DNA from: Caulobacter segnis
Lineage (GTDB): Bacteria; Pseudomonadota; Alphaproteobacteria; Caulobacterales; Caulobacteraceae
Assembly: GCF_029543125.1 (NCBI RefSeq)
Contig: NZ_JARQWW010000006.1
Coordinates: forward strand, 124,001 to 188,000
Length of the DNA stretch: 64,000 nt
Direction: 5' to 3'
Shown here in pieces: positions 54,215-64,000 of the stretch. How positions within the stretch are numbered: the first letter of the stretch is position 1; each line of letters opens with the position of its first letter. A program made the position numbers and the translations under genes. Under the pieces are notes generated by a model. It saw only the letters and a list, made by a program, of their open reading frames with translations. It did not search any database and was not told the origin of the DNA.

Positions 54215-54337
54215 CACCCTCCCTTCTCCCTCGATGGGAGAAGGGCCGGGGATGAGGGTGATGCGGCGTCTGACGCCACACACGGCCTTCCACTCAGAAG
54301 TCACCCTCACCCTGCCCTCTCCCATCAAGGGAGAGGG
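54215..54337. repeat. Palindromic intergenic repeat, family D copy 2
   Basis: Left part CACCCTCCCTTCTCCCTCGA...GGGGATGAGGGTGATGCGGCG, right part GTCACCCTCACCCTGCCCTC...ATCAAGGGAGAGGG. The central portion is similar to 13873-13995. It starts immediately after the mini-rod stop codon and ends 8 bases before the M28 peptidase stop. Confidence 0.8.
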
Positions 54338-54345
54338 TTCTCGTT

Positions 54346-56040
54346 TTACTTGCCAAACAGGTTCCCGAAGAAGTCGCCCTCGTTCCACTGAGGACGCTCG
54401 TCCATGTCGGCGAGTTCGCGGGCGATCTCGTAGTTCAGCTTGGCGAACTTGGCGCCGGCCGCGTAGTCGATGCCCTGGTCCAGGTCATCGTTCTGCTTGT
54501 GGTAGCGCTCGGTCAGGAACTTGGTGAAAGCCTCGCGGCCCGGGCCTTCGAAACCGGTCATCAGGAACACCGACGGCACGCCCTGCTCCACGAAGCGGTA
54601 GTGGTCACTGCGGGTGAACAGGCCCTCTTCCGGCAGCGGGTCGGCCGACAGCTTCACGCCCATGCCTTCCGCCGCGCGGCGGACCGCCGGGCCGAGGTTC
54701 GAACGCTCGGCGCCGAAGGCCACCACATCCTGGAACGGGTAGGTCAGGATCGGCATGTCGAGGTTGACGTTCGCCGCCACCGAGCCCTTGGGCACGGTGG
54801 GGTTGTTGGCGAAGTAGTCGGCGCCGACCAGGCCCTTCTCCTCGGCGGTGACGGCGAGGAAGAGCACCGAACGGCGCGGCGCCTCCGGGCTTTCCATGAA
54901 GCCGCGGGCGACCTCCAGCATAGTGGCGATGCCGGACGCGTTGTCCATGGCGCCGTTGTAGATCTTGTCGCCGTTCTTGTCGGGCTTCTCGCCGATCCCC
55001 TCGTGGTCGAGGTGGGCGGACAGGACGATCACCTGGTCGCGCAGGCTCGGGTCGGTTCCCTCGATCACGCCGGCGACGTTGGCGCTCTGCACGTTCTCGA
55101 TCTTGGAATCGACGGTCGCCACGACCTGCTTCGGCAGGGCGAAGGTGGGCGTGCGGCCTTCCGGATCGGCGGCCATGCGCATGATGTCCTCATAGCCATA
55201 GGGCGCGCCGAGCAGCAGCTTCTTGGCGCCGTCCAGGCTGAGGGTGGCGATGGGCGGGGCCGAGGCGCCGGGGAAGAACACCGCCCCCGACTTGTCGCGC
55301 CAGCTCATGGAGCTGCCCTGCCAGGTATTGAGCCCTCGGGCGAAGGGACGGACCTTTTCGCGCATGGGCGTCTGCAGGGTGATGACGCCCAGCGCCCCGC
55401 GCTTGGCGGCCTCGATCCGCTTTGTCTTGCCGCCGGCGTAGTGGGCGCGCTCCTCGGTCTGGAAGCTGCTGGGGGCGCCGGTCAGGACGACGACCACCTT
55501 CCCCTGGACATCGAGACCGGCGTAGTCGTCGCGGCCGCGCTCCGGCGCGACGATGCCGTAGCCGGCGAAGACCATGGGCGCGTTGACGGACACCTTGGCG
55601 GCGTTCGGCTGTGCGCCGGGCAGGTAGTCGGTCCCGAAGACCAGGGCGACGGGCTTGGCCTTGGGCCCGCCGCTCCGCAGGGCCAGCTTGCCCTTGGTCG
55701 CGGAGGCGTAGGACACCAGCGGCGTCTTCTGCAGATAGGAGGCATAGTCGCCGGCCGGCTTCAGGCCCAGTTCCTCGAAGCGTCCCGCCACGTAGGAGGC
55801 GGCGATGTCATAGCCGCGCGTGCCGGCCTCGCGGCCTTCCAGCAGGTCGCTGGCCAGGAACGTCATGTGCGCCTTCACCGCCTCGGCGGAGGGCTCGAAG
55901 GCCGGGGCGGGCGGCGGCGGAAGCGGCGGCAGCGGATCGGAGGGCGGAAGCGGCGCTTTGGCGGTGGTGATCGAGACGCAGGCGGACAGCACCAGCGCGC
56001 CGCCGCACAGGGCGGAGGCCTTCAGGAATTTCAGCGCCAC
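54346..56040 (-). CDS. M28-family metallopeptidase, lipoprotein
   Basis: A 564-residue zinc exopeptidase. I start it at GTG 56040 because GGGGAG sits 8 bases upstream and the result is a perfect lipoprotein signal (ALKFLKASALCGGALVLSA-C21); a GTG at 56073 gives an 11-residue longer version. After a Pro-rich linker come a PA-like insertion (GYGIVAPERGRDDYAG) and the M28 domain: LSAHLDHEG, GAMDNASGIA, TAEEKGLVGA (general base Glu), NLDMPILT and RSDHYRF, giving both zincs their ligands. It probably trims peptides in the periplasm or at the cell surface. Confidence 0.92.
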   Translation of the reverse strand: MALKFLKASALCGGALVLSACVSITTAKAPLPPSDPLPPLPPPPAPAFEPSAEAVKAHMTFLASDLLEGREAGTRGYDIAASYVAGRFEELGLKPAGDYASYLQKTPLVSYASATKGKLALRSGGPKAKPVALVFGTDYLPGAQPNAAKVSVNAPMVFAGYGIVAPERGRDDYAGLDVQGKVVVVLTGAPSSFQTEERAHYAGGKTKRIEAAKRGALGVITLQTPMREKVRPFARGLNTWQGSSMSWRDKSGAVFFPGASAPPIATLSLDGAKKLLLGAPYGYEDIMRMAADPEGRTPTFALPKQVVATVDSKIENVQSANVAGVIEGTDPSLRDQVIVLSAHLDHEGIGEKPDKNGDKIYNGAMDNASGIATMLEVARGFMESPEAPRRSVLFLAVTAEEKGLVGADYFANNPTVPKGSVAANVNLDMPILTYPFQDVVAFGAERSNLGPAVRRAAEGMGVKLSADPLPEEGLFTRSDHYRFVEQGVPSVFLMTGFEGPGREAFTKFLTERYHKQNDDLDQGIDYAAGAKFAKLNYEIARELADMDERPQWNEGDFFGNLFGK

Positions 56041-56189
56041 GCGGCGACTCCCCAGACAAGAACGAGCCGGCACTAGGCCCGCGCCGTCACCATTCCGTCA
56101 AGCGCGGGTACGTCGGTTTGGGGTCGACCTGAGCGCCTCGGGCGTTAGGTTGGGGACATCCAAAATCAGCAGCACACCGGAGGACCTCC

Positions 56190-57266
56190 ATGATGGAGTT
56201 CGTCGACGCGTCCTTGCGCACCCTGGCCTGGGCCCCGCCGTGGGCCGTCAGCCTGATCGTCCTGAGCCTCGCGGCCGTCGCCGGCCTGACGGCGCACACG
56301 ATGGCGACGGCGGTGACGACCCGGGTCGTGCGCGGCCGCGACGAATTCTGGCGTTCTCTGGTCGCGCGGGTGGCCAAGCCGAGCCGCCTGGCGTTCCTGA
56401 TCGTCTTCCTGGGCATCGGGGCCGGACTGGCGCCGCTGAGCCCTGGCCAGAAGGACCTGCTCGGCCACAGCCTGCTGATCGCCTTCATCGCCTTCCTGGG
56501 ATGGGCGGCGCTCACCGCCCTCGACATCGCCGCCAGCCTCTACATGCGTCAGTTCCGCATCGACGAAGCGGACAACCTGATCGCCCGCAAGCACCTGACC
56601 CAGGTGCGTATCCTGCAACGGGCCTGCGCCACCCTGATCGTCGTCCTGACCCTGGCCCTCGCCCTGATGACCATCAGCAGCGTGCGCCAGTGGGGCGTCA
56701 GCCTGCTGGCCGCCGGGGGCGCGGCGGGCATCATCGTCGGCCTGGCCTTGCAGCCGCTGCTGACCAACCTGATCGCCGGCCTGCAGATCGCCATGACCCA
56801 GCCGATCCGCATCGACGACGCCGTGATCGTCGAGGGCGAGTGGGGCCGGGTGGAGGAGATCACCGGCACCTATGTGGTGGTGAAGCTGTGGGACTGGCGG
56901 CGCATGGTCCTGCCGCTCAGCTACTTCATCCAGACCCCGTTCCAGAACTGGACGCGGGAAAGCGCCAGCCTGATCGGCACGGCCATGCTTTACGTGGACT
57001 ACGCCGCCCCGGTGGATGTGCTGCGCGCCAAGCTGGAGGACGTCGCCAAGGCGTCGCCCCTGTGGGACGGCCAGGTGGTCAACCTCGCCGTCACCGACGT
57101 GCAGGAGCGTGTGATGCAGATCCGCTGCCTGGTCAGCGCCAGCGACGCGGGCAAGGCCTTCGACCTGCGCTGCGAGGTGCGTGAGAAGATGATGGCCTTC
57201 CTGCACGCCGAGCACCCGGGCGCCCTGCCCCGCACGCGGCTGGAGATGCCGTTGGCGGAGGCCTAG
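56190..57266 (+). CDS. MscS-family mechanosensitive channel
   Basis: A 358-residue inner-membrane channel releasing solutes on hypo-osmotic stress. Around residues 15-120 there are about three helices before the pore-lining segment WGVSLLAAGGAAGIIVGLALQPLLTNLIAGL, the MscS TM3-like helix rich in Gly/Ala. The beta domain follows (IRIDDAVIVEGEWGRVEEI) and the conserved MVLPLSYFIQTPFQNWTR loop, then a C-terminal alpha/beta vestibule. GGAGG precedes ATG 56190. The next gene converges and overlaps by 4 bases. Confidence 0.92.
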   Translation: MMEFVDASLRTLAWAPPWAVSLIVLSLAAVAGLTAHTMATAVTTRVVRGRDEFWRSLVARVAKPSRLAFLIVFLGIGAGLAPLSPGQKDLLGHSLLIAFIAFLGWAALTALDIAASLYMRQFRIDEADNLIARKHLTQVRILQRACATLIVVLTLALALMTISSVRQWGVSLLAAGGAAGIIVGLALQPLLTNLIAGLQIAMTQPIRIDDAVIVEGEWGRVEEITGTYVVVKLWDWRRMVLPLSYFIQTPFQNWTRESASLIGTAMLYVDYAAPVDVLRAKLEDVAKASPLWDGQVVNLAVTDVQERVMQIRCLVSASDAGKAFDLRCEVREKMMAFLHAEHPGALPRTRLEMPLAEA

Positions 57267-59353
57267 CCGCCGTAGATGAACTCAGGCTTCGCGTAGCCGT
57301 CTAGGACGCTGACGAGGTTGACGCCGTAGCTGGCGCTGCCGTCCGCCAGATCGGTCAACCAGGCGGCGTTCGACTTGGCCATGACTCCAATGTCCGCCTT
57401 CACGGCCTCGGCCAGCAGCCAGCCGACCATGGCGGCCTTGGTGCCGATGGCGTCGGCGTCCTTGCTGCCGCCATAAGCCTTGAAATAGTCCACGCGCGTA
57501 TCGATCAGGGCGTGGATCTTCTCGTCCTTCGGCGCCGCGCCGAAGATCGTGCGGTAGGCTTCCCGCGTCGCGTCGAACAGGCTGAGCGCGCCATAGGTCG
57601 TCTGGAACGCCGCCTTGCCTTCGCCGTCCCGGCCAAGGTTCACAGCGAAGTTGATGTAGCGGTTCTCGAGCCCGAAGTTCTGGAAGTAGGCGCTGTTGAG
57701 GTTGTTGGGGTTGGGCCCGTCCGAGGCGACCAGATAGTCCAGCCCGTCAGCCCCGGGAACTTTTCCGGTGAAGAACTGGTAGCTCATGCTGGCCACCGAG
57801 GTGGTCTCGCGCGCCTTGGCGACAAGCTCAGCGATGGCCGCGTCGGTGGACAAGCCGCCGGCGAGCTTGCCGGACATATCGCGGGCGAAGGTCAGCGCGG
57901 CGCTTCCGTCCGTCCAGGAATCCGCCCGCAGGATATTGTCGAAGGCGCGTTGGACAGTGTTGCTCAGCCCCACGTCGATCACCACCGTGCGGTCGTTGAA
58001 CTGCAGCCGCTCGACGCTGATGAGGCTGTCTTCCCCGTCGCTGGTCTTGATGTCCCGCACGGTCCAGCCGTTGACGCCAAGCGTCCAGCTGTAGTTCCGC
58101 GCGATTCCGGCATACCGCGCGGTGTCCACGCCGGCCCCGCCCGACAGGATGTCATTCCCGCCAAGGCCCTGAAGAATGTCGTCGCCCGCGCCGCCTTGCA
58201 GGCTGTTGACGCCGCTGGAGCCGATCAGGGTGTCGGCGAAGTCGCTGCCGACGACGTTCTCGATCGACTTGAGGGTGTCGCTGCCTTCACCCGTATTCTG
58301 TGCGCCGGTCTTGGACAGATCGACCGTCACCGCATTGGCCGTGCGCGAGAAATCGACCGTGTCGGTCCCCTCGCCCCCATCAAGGGTGTCCGCCCCCAAC
58401 CCGCCGCTGAGAAAGTCGTCGCGGGCGCCGCCCTCGATCTTGTTCGCGGCGTCATCGCCGCGCAGCGAGTCGTTTCCAGAACCGCCGATCAGATTCTCAA
58501 TCCCGATCAGGGTGACGGTGATGCTGTCGGTGATCTGCTGGGCGTTGGAGACGCCCATGGACACCTGCACCCGCCCGGTGAGGCTCGCGAAGCTGATCGT
58601 GTCGACGCCCTCGCCGCCTTCGTAGCGGTCAGCGCCCCCAGAAACGAGGAACAGGTCATCGCCCGCCCCGCCGAACAGGCTGTCGTTGCCGGCCCCGCCA
58701 TCGAGCGTGTCCTTGCCCGCTTCCCCATGCAGGGTGTCGCCGCCATCGCCGCCGCGCAGGATGTCGTCGCCAGCCTCGCCATAGAGGATGTCGTTGCCGG
58801 TCCCGCCTTCGAGCGTGTCGTTTCCGTCGCCGCCGTAGAGCGTGTCATTGCCGGCGTCGCCGTACAGCAGGTCGTTGCCGGCGCGGCCGTTCAGCTCATC
58901 GTCGCCGCCGTCCCCATGCAGACTGTTGGCCTTGGCGTCGCCCTGCAGGATGTCGCCAAACAGCGACCCGACCAAGCCTTCGATATTGACCAAGGTGTCC
59001 ATGCCCTGGCCGGTGTTTTGAGCCGTGGTGACCGCGAGATCGACCTTCACCGGGGCGATGGCGGAGTAGAAGACCGCGAAGTCGTTGCCGGCGCCGCCGT
59101 CGAGCGTGTCGTTACCGGCTCCGCCGTCCAGCTGATCGTCGCCGGCCGCCCCCTTGAGCGTGTCGTTTCCCGTGCCGCCGCGCAGCAGTTCGCCCGCAGC
59201 GGTCCCTTCCAAGGTGTCGGCGCCGGTGGTGCCTTCGATGATGAGGGCGGGCTCGGAAACCGCAGCAAGGCTGCCCGACAACAACACCGCCAGGTTTTCG
59301 TCGCTCACCACAACCCCCGTCACGCCACCGACCGCAACCGCTGGAACAACCAT
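57263..59353 (-). CDS. RTX calcium-binding repeat protein with RsaA-like C-terminal anchoring domain
   Basis: A 696-residue protein without a signal peptide, as expected for type I secretion. Residues 35-455 contain many GGxGxDxLx nonapeptide repeats in two blocks (GGAGNDTLDGG, GGDGNDTLEGG, GEAGDDILRGG) separated by beta-rich spacers. Residues about 465-696 are not RTX. From memory, they align end-to-end with the N-terminal ~240 residues of the C. crescentus S-layer protein RsaA: AGGLSTDAAIAEL, SYQFFTG, GLDYLV, NLNSAYF, ENRYINFAVNL, TKAAMVGWLLAEA and NAAWLTDLADGSA. In RsaA that module binds LPS O-antigen. Start ATG 59353 has no clear Shine-Dalgarno; GTG codons 40-60 bases later are alternatives. 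T1SS genes are not in the window. Confidence 0.85.
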   Translation of the reverse strand: MVVPAVAVGGVTGVVVSDENLAVLLSGSLAAVSEPALIIEGTTGADTLEGTAAGELLRGGTGNDTLKGAAGDDQLDGGAGNDTLDGGAGNDFAVFYSAIAPVKVDLAVTTAQNTGQGMDTLVNIEGLVGSLFGDILQGDAKANSLHGDGGDDELNGRAGNDLLYGDAGNDTLYGGDGNDTLEGGTGNDILYGEAGDDILRGGDGGDTLHGEAGKDTLDGGAGNDSLFGGAGDDLFLVSGGADRYEGGEGVDTISFASLTGRVQVSMGVSNAQQITDSITVTLIGIENLIGGSGNDSLRGDDAANKIEGGARDDFLSGGLGADTLDGGEGTDTVDFSRTANAVTVDLSKTGAQNTGEGSDTLKSIENVVGSDFADTLIGSSGVNSLQGGAGDDILQGLGGNDILSGGAGVDTARYAGIARNYSWTLGVNGWTVRDIKTSDGEDSLISVERLQFNDRTVVIDVGLSNTVQRAFDNILRADSWTDGSAALTFARDMSGKLAGGLSTDAAIAELVAKARETTSVASMSYQFFTGKVPGADGLDYLVASDGPNPNNLNSAYFQNFGLENRYINFAVNLGRDGEGKAAFQTTYGALSLFDATREAYRTIFGAAPKDEKIHALIDTRVDYFKAYGGSKDADAIGTKAAMVGWLLAEAVKADIGVMAKSNAAWLTDLADGSASYGVNLVSVLDGYAKPEFIYGG

Positions 59354-59411
59354 GGTGAACGAAGGTTAACGCCCGCCTATCCGCCGAAGATGAAGCCCTA
59401 TCAGACCCATA

Positions 59412-59443
59412 AGAAAAGGCGGCGGTGAGATCACCGCCGCCTT
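59412..59443 (-). terminator. Rho-independent terminator of ettA
   Basis: Read leftward, AAGGCGGCGGTGA-TC-TCACCGCCGCCTT is followed by TTCTTATG. It lies about 24 bases after the ettA stop and just ahead of the RTX gene, which therefore needs its own promoter within the ~58 bases that remain. Confidence 0.88.
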
Positions 59444-59466
59444 CTTGAGACAGGGATACGCCGCTG

Positions 59467-61134
<1,668 letters not shown>

Positions 61135-61355
61135 GAGGGCGCCGCGCTCGCTTTCAGAATGATTTTCGGAGTTGCGCTCAGATAGCCGTGCGGAGCCGCG
61201 AGCGCAACGGATGCGGCGCTTTGGCCACATCCGCGAACCGTCTCTTCAACGCAACCTATGTGTCGCAAAAGCTAAGCCGCAGCGTCATGGACCATTGATA
61301 GCTCAACCCCTCGATGGACGCGCCTCCCTGCGCCGTCCTGAAAATCGGGGATTCC

Positions 61356-63632
61356 ATGAAGAACCATCTGATCGCCAGCGCCGCCGTCGGCGCCCTGCTG
61401 AGCTTCACCGCCGTCGGCGCCTATGCCGCCGAAGCCGCCGACGCGGCGGGTGAGGTCGACGCCGTCGTCGTTCTGGGCCAGGGCCAGTCCCGCCAGGTCC
61501 AGACCGTCAAGCAAGAGGAAATGGCCCTGGAAGCCGCCGGCACCAGCCCGCTGAAGGTGCTGGAGAAGCTGCCCGGCGTGAACGTGCAGTCGGCTGACGC
61601 CTTCGGCGCCTATGAGTGGTCGACCGGCATCTCGATCCGCGGTTTCAACCAGAATCAGCTGGGCTTCACCCTGGATGGCGTGCCGCTGGGCGACATGAGC
61701 TACGGCAACCACAACGGCCTGCATATCAGCCGCGCCATCACCAACGAGAACGTCGGCCGGGTCGAACTGGCCCAGGGCGCCGGCTCGCTGGCGACGGCCT
61801 CGACCTCGAACCTTGGCGGCACGCTGCAGTTCTTCTCGCGCGATCCGTCGGAGACCTTCGGCGCTCAGGCCAACGGCACCTACGGCTCCGAGAACATGCA
61901 CCGCGTGTTCCTGCGCCTGGAAAGCGGCGCCATCGACGCGCTGGGCGGTCTGCGCGCCTACGCCTCCGTAGTCGACCAGAAGACCGACAAGTGGAAGGGC
62001 GGCTCCGAGCAGAAGCAGCGCCAGTATGACATCAAGGCCGTGCTGCCGATCGGCCAGGGCGAGCTGAGCGCCTTCTACACCCGTTCTGAGCGCCGTGAGC
62101 AGGACTACCAGGACATGTCCTACGACATGATCCGCCGCCTGGGCCGCGACTGGGACAACACCGTCCCGAACTGGGGCCTCGCGATCGCGGCGGCCACCGC
62201 CTACAACACCGGCCGCCCGCTGCCCGCGCCGTTCGGCGCCATCGACGACGCCTACTACGCCGGCGCCGGCATCCGTGACGACAACCTCTACAGCGTCAGC
62301 TACGACACCCCGCTGGGCGAAAGCCTCGACCTGCATCTGCAGGGCTACGGCCACACCAACGAAGGTCAAGGCCTGTGGTACACGCCGTACCTGGTGTCGC
62401 CGGACTTCGGCACGCCGGGCTCCAACGCCGCCCCGCTGTCGATCCGCACCACCGAATACGACATCGACCGCAAGGGCTTCATCGGCGGCCTGACCTGGCG
62501 CATCGGCGGCCACGAGATCAGCGGCGGCGCCTGGTACGAGAAGAACGACTTCAATCAGGCTCGCCGCTTCTACGCCGAGACCATCTCGGCCCCGTCGCGC
62601 GACGCCCTGGACTTCCAGTCCAATCCGTTCGCCACCCAGTGGCAGTACAAGTTCGAGACCACGACCACCCAGGGCTACATCCAGGACGTCTGGACCGTGA
62701 ACGACGCCCTGAAGGTCAATTTCGGCTTCAAGGCCGTGAAGGTCGAGAACGAGGTCGCGACCATCGTCGGCTCGCCGCTGGCCGGGAAGATCGAGTCCAA
62801 GGACAGCTTCCTGCCGCAGATCGGCGCCGTCTATAAGTTCACCCCTGACCTGGAAGCGTTCGGCGGCTACACCGAAAACATGGCCGCCTTCGTGTCGGCC
62901 GCGACCTCGGGTCCGTTCGGCTCGCAGAACCAGGCGGCGGTGAACTACATCGCCGAGAACCTGAACCCGGAAACCTCCAAGACCTTCGAAGGCGGCCTGC
63001 GTTATCGCAACGACCGCTTCCAGGGCGTGGTCGCCGCCTACATGGTGGACTTCAACGACCGCCTGGTCAGCGCCCAAACGGCCTCGCCGATCCTCGGCCT
63101 GCCGGCGGTGCTGTCGAACGTGGGTTCGGTGGAGACCAAGGGCATCGAAGTCGCCGGCGAATTCCGCATCACCGACGAATGGAGCCTGTACGGCGCCTAC
63201 AGCCTGAACTCCTCGAAGTATCAGGACAACGTCATCAACGCGAACGGCACGATCGCCTCGGCCACCGAGGGCAAGACCGTCGTCAACACCCCGCGCAACA
63301 GCGTGAAGGCCGAGCTGTCCTATGACAACGGCGGCTTCTACGCGAAGCTGTCGGGCGTCTATACGGACGAGCGCTACTACACCTACGAGAACATCGGCGG
63401 GAAGGTCGACGGCGCGCTCGTGGCCGACCTGGTGTTCGGTTACCGCTTCTCGGGCGGCCCGATCCTGGAAGGCCTGGAAGTGCAGGCCAACGTCACCAAC
63501 CTCTTCGACAAGGACTACATCTCGACGGTGGGTTCGGGCGGCTTCGTGAACCGCGACACGACCGGCTCGACCATGACCCTGCTGCCGGCTCCGCCGCGCC
63601 AGGGCTTCATCACCATCAAGAAGAGCTTCTGA
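61356..63632 (+). CDS. TonB-dependent outer-membrane receptor 5
   Basis: A 758-residue receptor. ATG 61356 gives a signal peptide ([20 protein letters not shown], cleaved near AYA-A). The plug includes [37 protein letters not shown] and [20 protein letters not shown]. The barrel runs to [13 protein letters not shown], with [18 protein letters not shown] and [10 protein letters not shown] near the end. It differs from receptors 1-4 and lacks the EIVVTGSRI-type TonB box; the mature N-terminus is [17 protein letters not shown] PhoD-like phosphatase gene starts 65 bases downstream, suggesting a role in phosphate-ester uptake. Confidence 0.94.
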   Translation: MKNHLIASAAVGALLSFTAVGAYAAEAADAAGEVDAVVVLGQGQSRQVQTVKQEEMALEAAGTSPLKVLEKLPGVNVQSADAFGAYEWSTGISIRGFNQNQLGFTLDGVPLGDMSYGNHNGLHISRAITNENVGRVELAQGAGSLATASTSNLGGTLQFFSRDPSETFGAQANGTYGSENMHRVFLRLESGAIDALGGLRAYASVVDQKTDKWKGGSEQKQRQYDIKAVLPIGQGELSAFYTRSERREQDYQDMSYDMIRRLGRDWDNTVPNWGLAIAAATAYNTGRPLPAPFGAIDDAYYAGAGIRDDNLYSVSYDTPLGESLDLHLQGYGHTNEGQGLWYTPYLVSPDFGTPGSNAAPLSIRTTEYDIDRKGFIGGLTWRIGGHEISGGAWYEKNDFNQARRFYAETISAPSRDALDFQSNPFATQWQYKFETTTTQGYIQDVWTVNDALKVNFGFKAVKVENEVATIVGSPLAGKIESKDSFLPQIGAVYKFTPDLEAFGGYTENMAAFVSAATSGPFGSQNQAAVNYIAENLNPETSKTFEGGLRYRNDRFQGVVAAYMVDFNDRLVSAQTASPILGLPAVLSNVGSVETKGIEVAGEFRITDEWSLYGAYSLNSSKYQDNVINANGTIASATEGKTVVNTPRNSVKAELSYDNGGFYAKLSGVYTDERYYTYENIGGKVDGALVADLVFGYRFSGGPILEGLEVQANVTNLFDKDYISTVGSGGFVNRDTTGSTMTLLPAPPRQGFITIKKSF

Positions 63633-63650
63633 TCCACCGCGATCAGAACG

Positions 63651-63680
63651 AAGGCCGGGGAGTTCGCTCCCCGGCCTTTT
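63651..63680 (+). terminator. Hairpin with T-run after receptor 5
   Basis: AAGGCCGGGG-AGTTCGCT-CCCCGGCC followed by TTTT. It ends about 17 bases before the next ATG, so it may act as a terminator or partial attenuator between receptor 5 and the phosphatase. Confidence 0.75.
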
Positions 63681-63697
63681 GCTTTGAAGGAGCACCA

Positions 63698-64000
63698 ATG
63701 TCCCAAATCAATCGCCGCGCCGCCCTGGGCCTGGGCGCCGCCGCAGCGGCCGTCGTCAGCGCGCCAGCCCGCGCCGCCGACCGCACCGATGGCCGCCTGC
63801 TGACCCGTATCGCCTTCGGCTCGTGCGCCAAGCAGGACAAAGAGCAGCCGATCTGGGACGCGGTGCTGGCGGCGAAGCCGGACCTGTTCATCTTCCTGGG
63901 CGACAACATCTATGCCGACACCCGCGACCCGGCGGTGATGGCGGCCAAGTACGCGACGCTGGCCGCCAAGCCGGGCTTCGAGAAGCTGAAGGCGTCCACG
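63698..64000 (+). CDS. PhoD-like alkaline phosphatase, N-terminus only
   Basis: The first 101 residues of a gene running past the window end. The start is ATG 63698 with GAAGGAG upstream. The leader [18 protein letters not shown] carries twin Arg followed by a hydrophobic run and ARA-A, a Tat signal. The mature part starts [21 protein letters not shown], then [14 protein letters not shown], which matches the metal-binding start of the PhoD/alkaline phosphatase D family (Asp and Asn ligands). It would hydrolyse phosphate mono- or diesters in the periplasm or outside the cell. Probably linked to receptor 5. Confidence 0.85.
   Translation, partial: MSQINRRAALGLGAAAAAVVSAPARAADRTDGRLLTRIAFGSCAKQDKEQPIWDAVLAAKPDLFIFLGDNIYADTRDPAVMAAKYATLAAKPGFEKLKAST

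Noticed and set aside
57800..59260. Regularly spaced short repeats that look CRISPR-like
   Set aside because: They are RTX nonapeptide codons inside one open reading frame, with a 27-base period and no spacers of constant length.

Overview
The window is GC-rich chromosomal DNA from an alphaproteobacterium, most likely a member of the Caulobacteraceae. The pointers are five large TonB-dependent receptors (three in tandem), paired TTAACC half-sites of the CtrA type next to a flagellar-rod-like gene, dense coding on both strands with many 4-bp ATGA/GTGA overlaps, several families of intergenic palindromic repeats, and a type-I-secreted-style repeat protein whose C-terminal domain resembles, from memory, the LPS-anchoring domain of the Caulobacter S-layer protein RsaA. 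I see no phage, IS element, plasmid functions, rRNA or CRISPR array.

Layout. 0-0.4 kb: end-truncated rpiB. 0.4-12 kb: three leftward TonB-dependent receptors with a shared signal-peptide core and non-ATG starts, each followed by a hairpin terminator, around a rightward three-gene unit (secreted protein, DUF442 phosphatase-like protein, metallo-beta-lactamase hydrolase). 12-20.5 kb: AlkK-like acyl-CoA ligase, kinase/ATPase fusion overlapping pdxH, J-protein, aroC, PepSY membrane protein plus small partner, CheY-like regulator. 20.6-24.2 kb: small lipoprotein, the queC-queE-queD operon for 7-deazaguanine synthesis, and a capsule-type glycosyltransferase. 24.2-32 kb: fourth receptor, a degenerate histidine-kinase/receiver hybrid, PYROXD2-like oxidoreductase, type-B carboxylesterase. 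32-36.7 kb: small membrane protein, a structured non-coding stretch, tRNA-Met, then a GT4-asnB-PQQ dehydrogenase unit. 36.8-41 kb: fused indolepyruvate ferredoxin oxidoreductase divergent from an Lrp regulator and DUF1737 gene. 41.4-47.7 kb: pirin, a small gene with a Fur-like box, pgsA, and membrane glycan genes (large polytopic protein, GtrA, methyltransferase, GT2). 47.8-57.3 kb: secreted protein, S41 peptidase, uvrC, 2OG-type oxygenase, DUF998 protein, flagellar-rod-like mini-protein, M28 peptidase, MscS channel. 57.3-64 kb: RTX protein with the RsaA-like domain, ettA, fifth receptor and the start of a PhoD-like phosphatase.

Together the window is mostly core metabolism, mixed with envelope functions: nutrient uptake through the outer membrane, surface glycans, lipoproteins and a surface repeat protein.

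The two most unusual points are (1) a palindromic repeat, otherwise intergenic here, sitting in frame inside asnB as about 35 codons of the linker between its two catalytic domains, and (2) the RTX protein with an RsaA-type anchoring module at the opposite end from where RsaA carries it.
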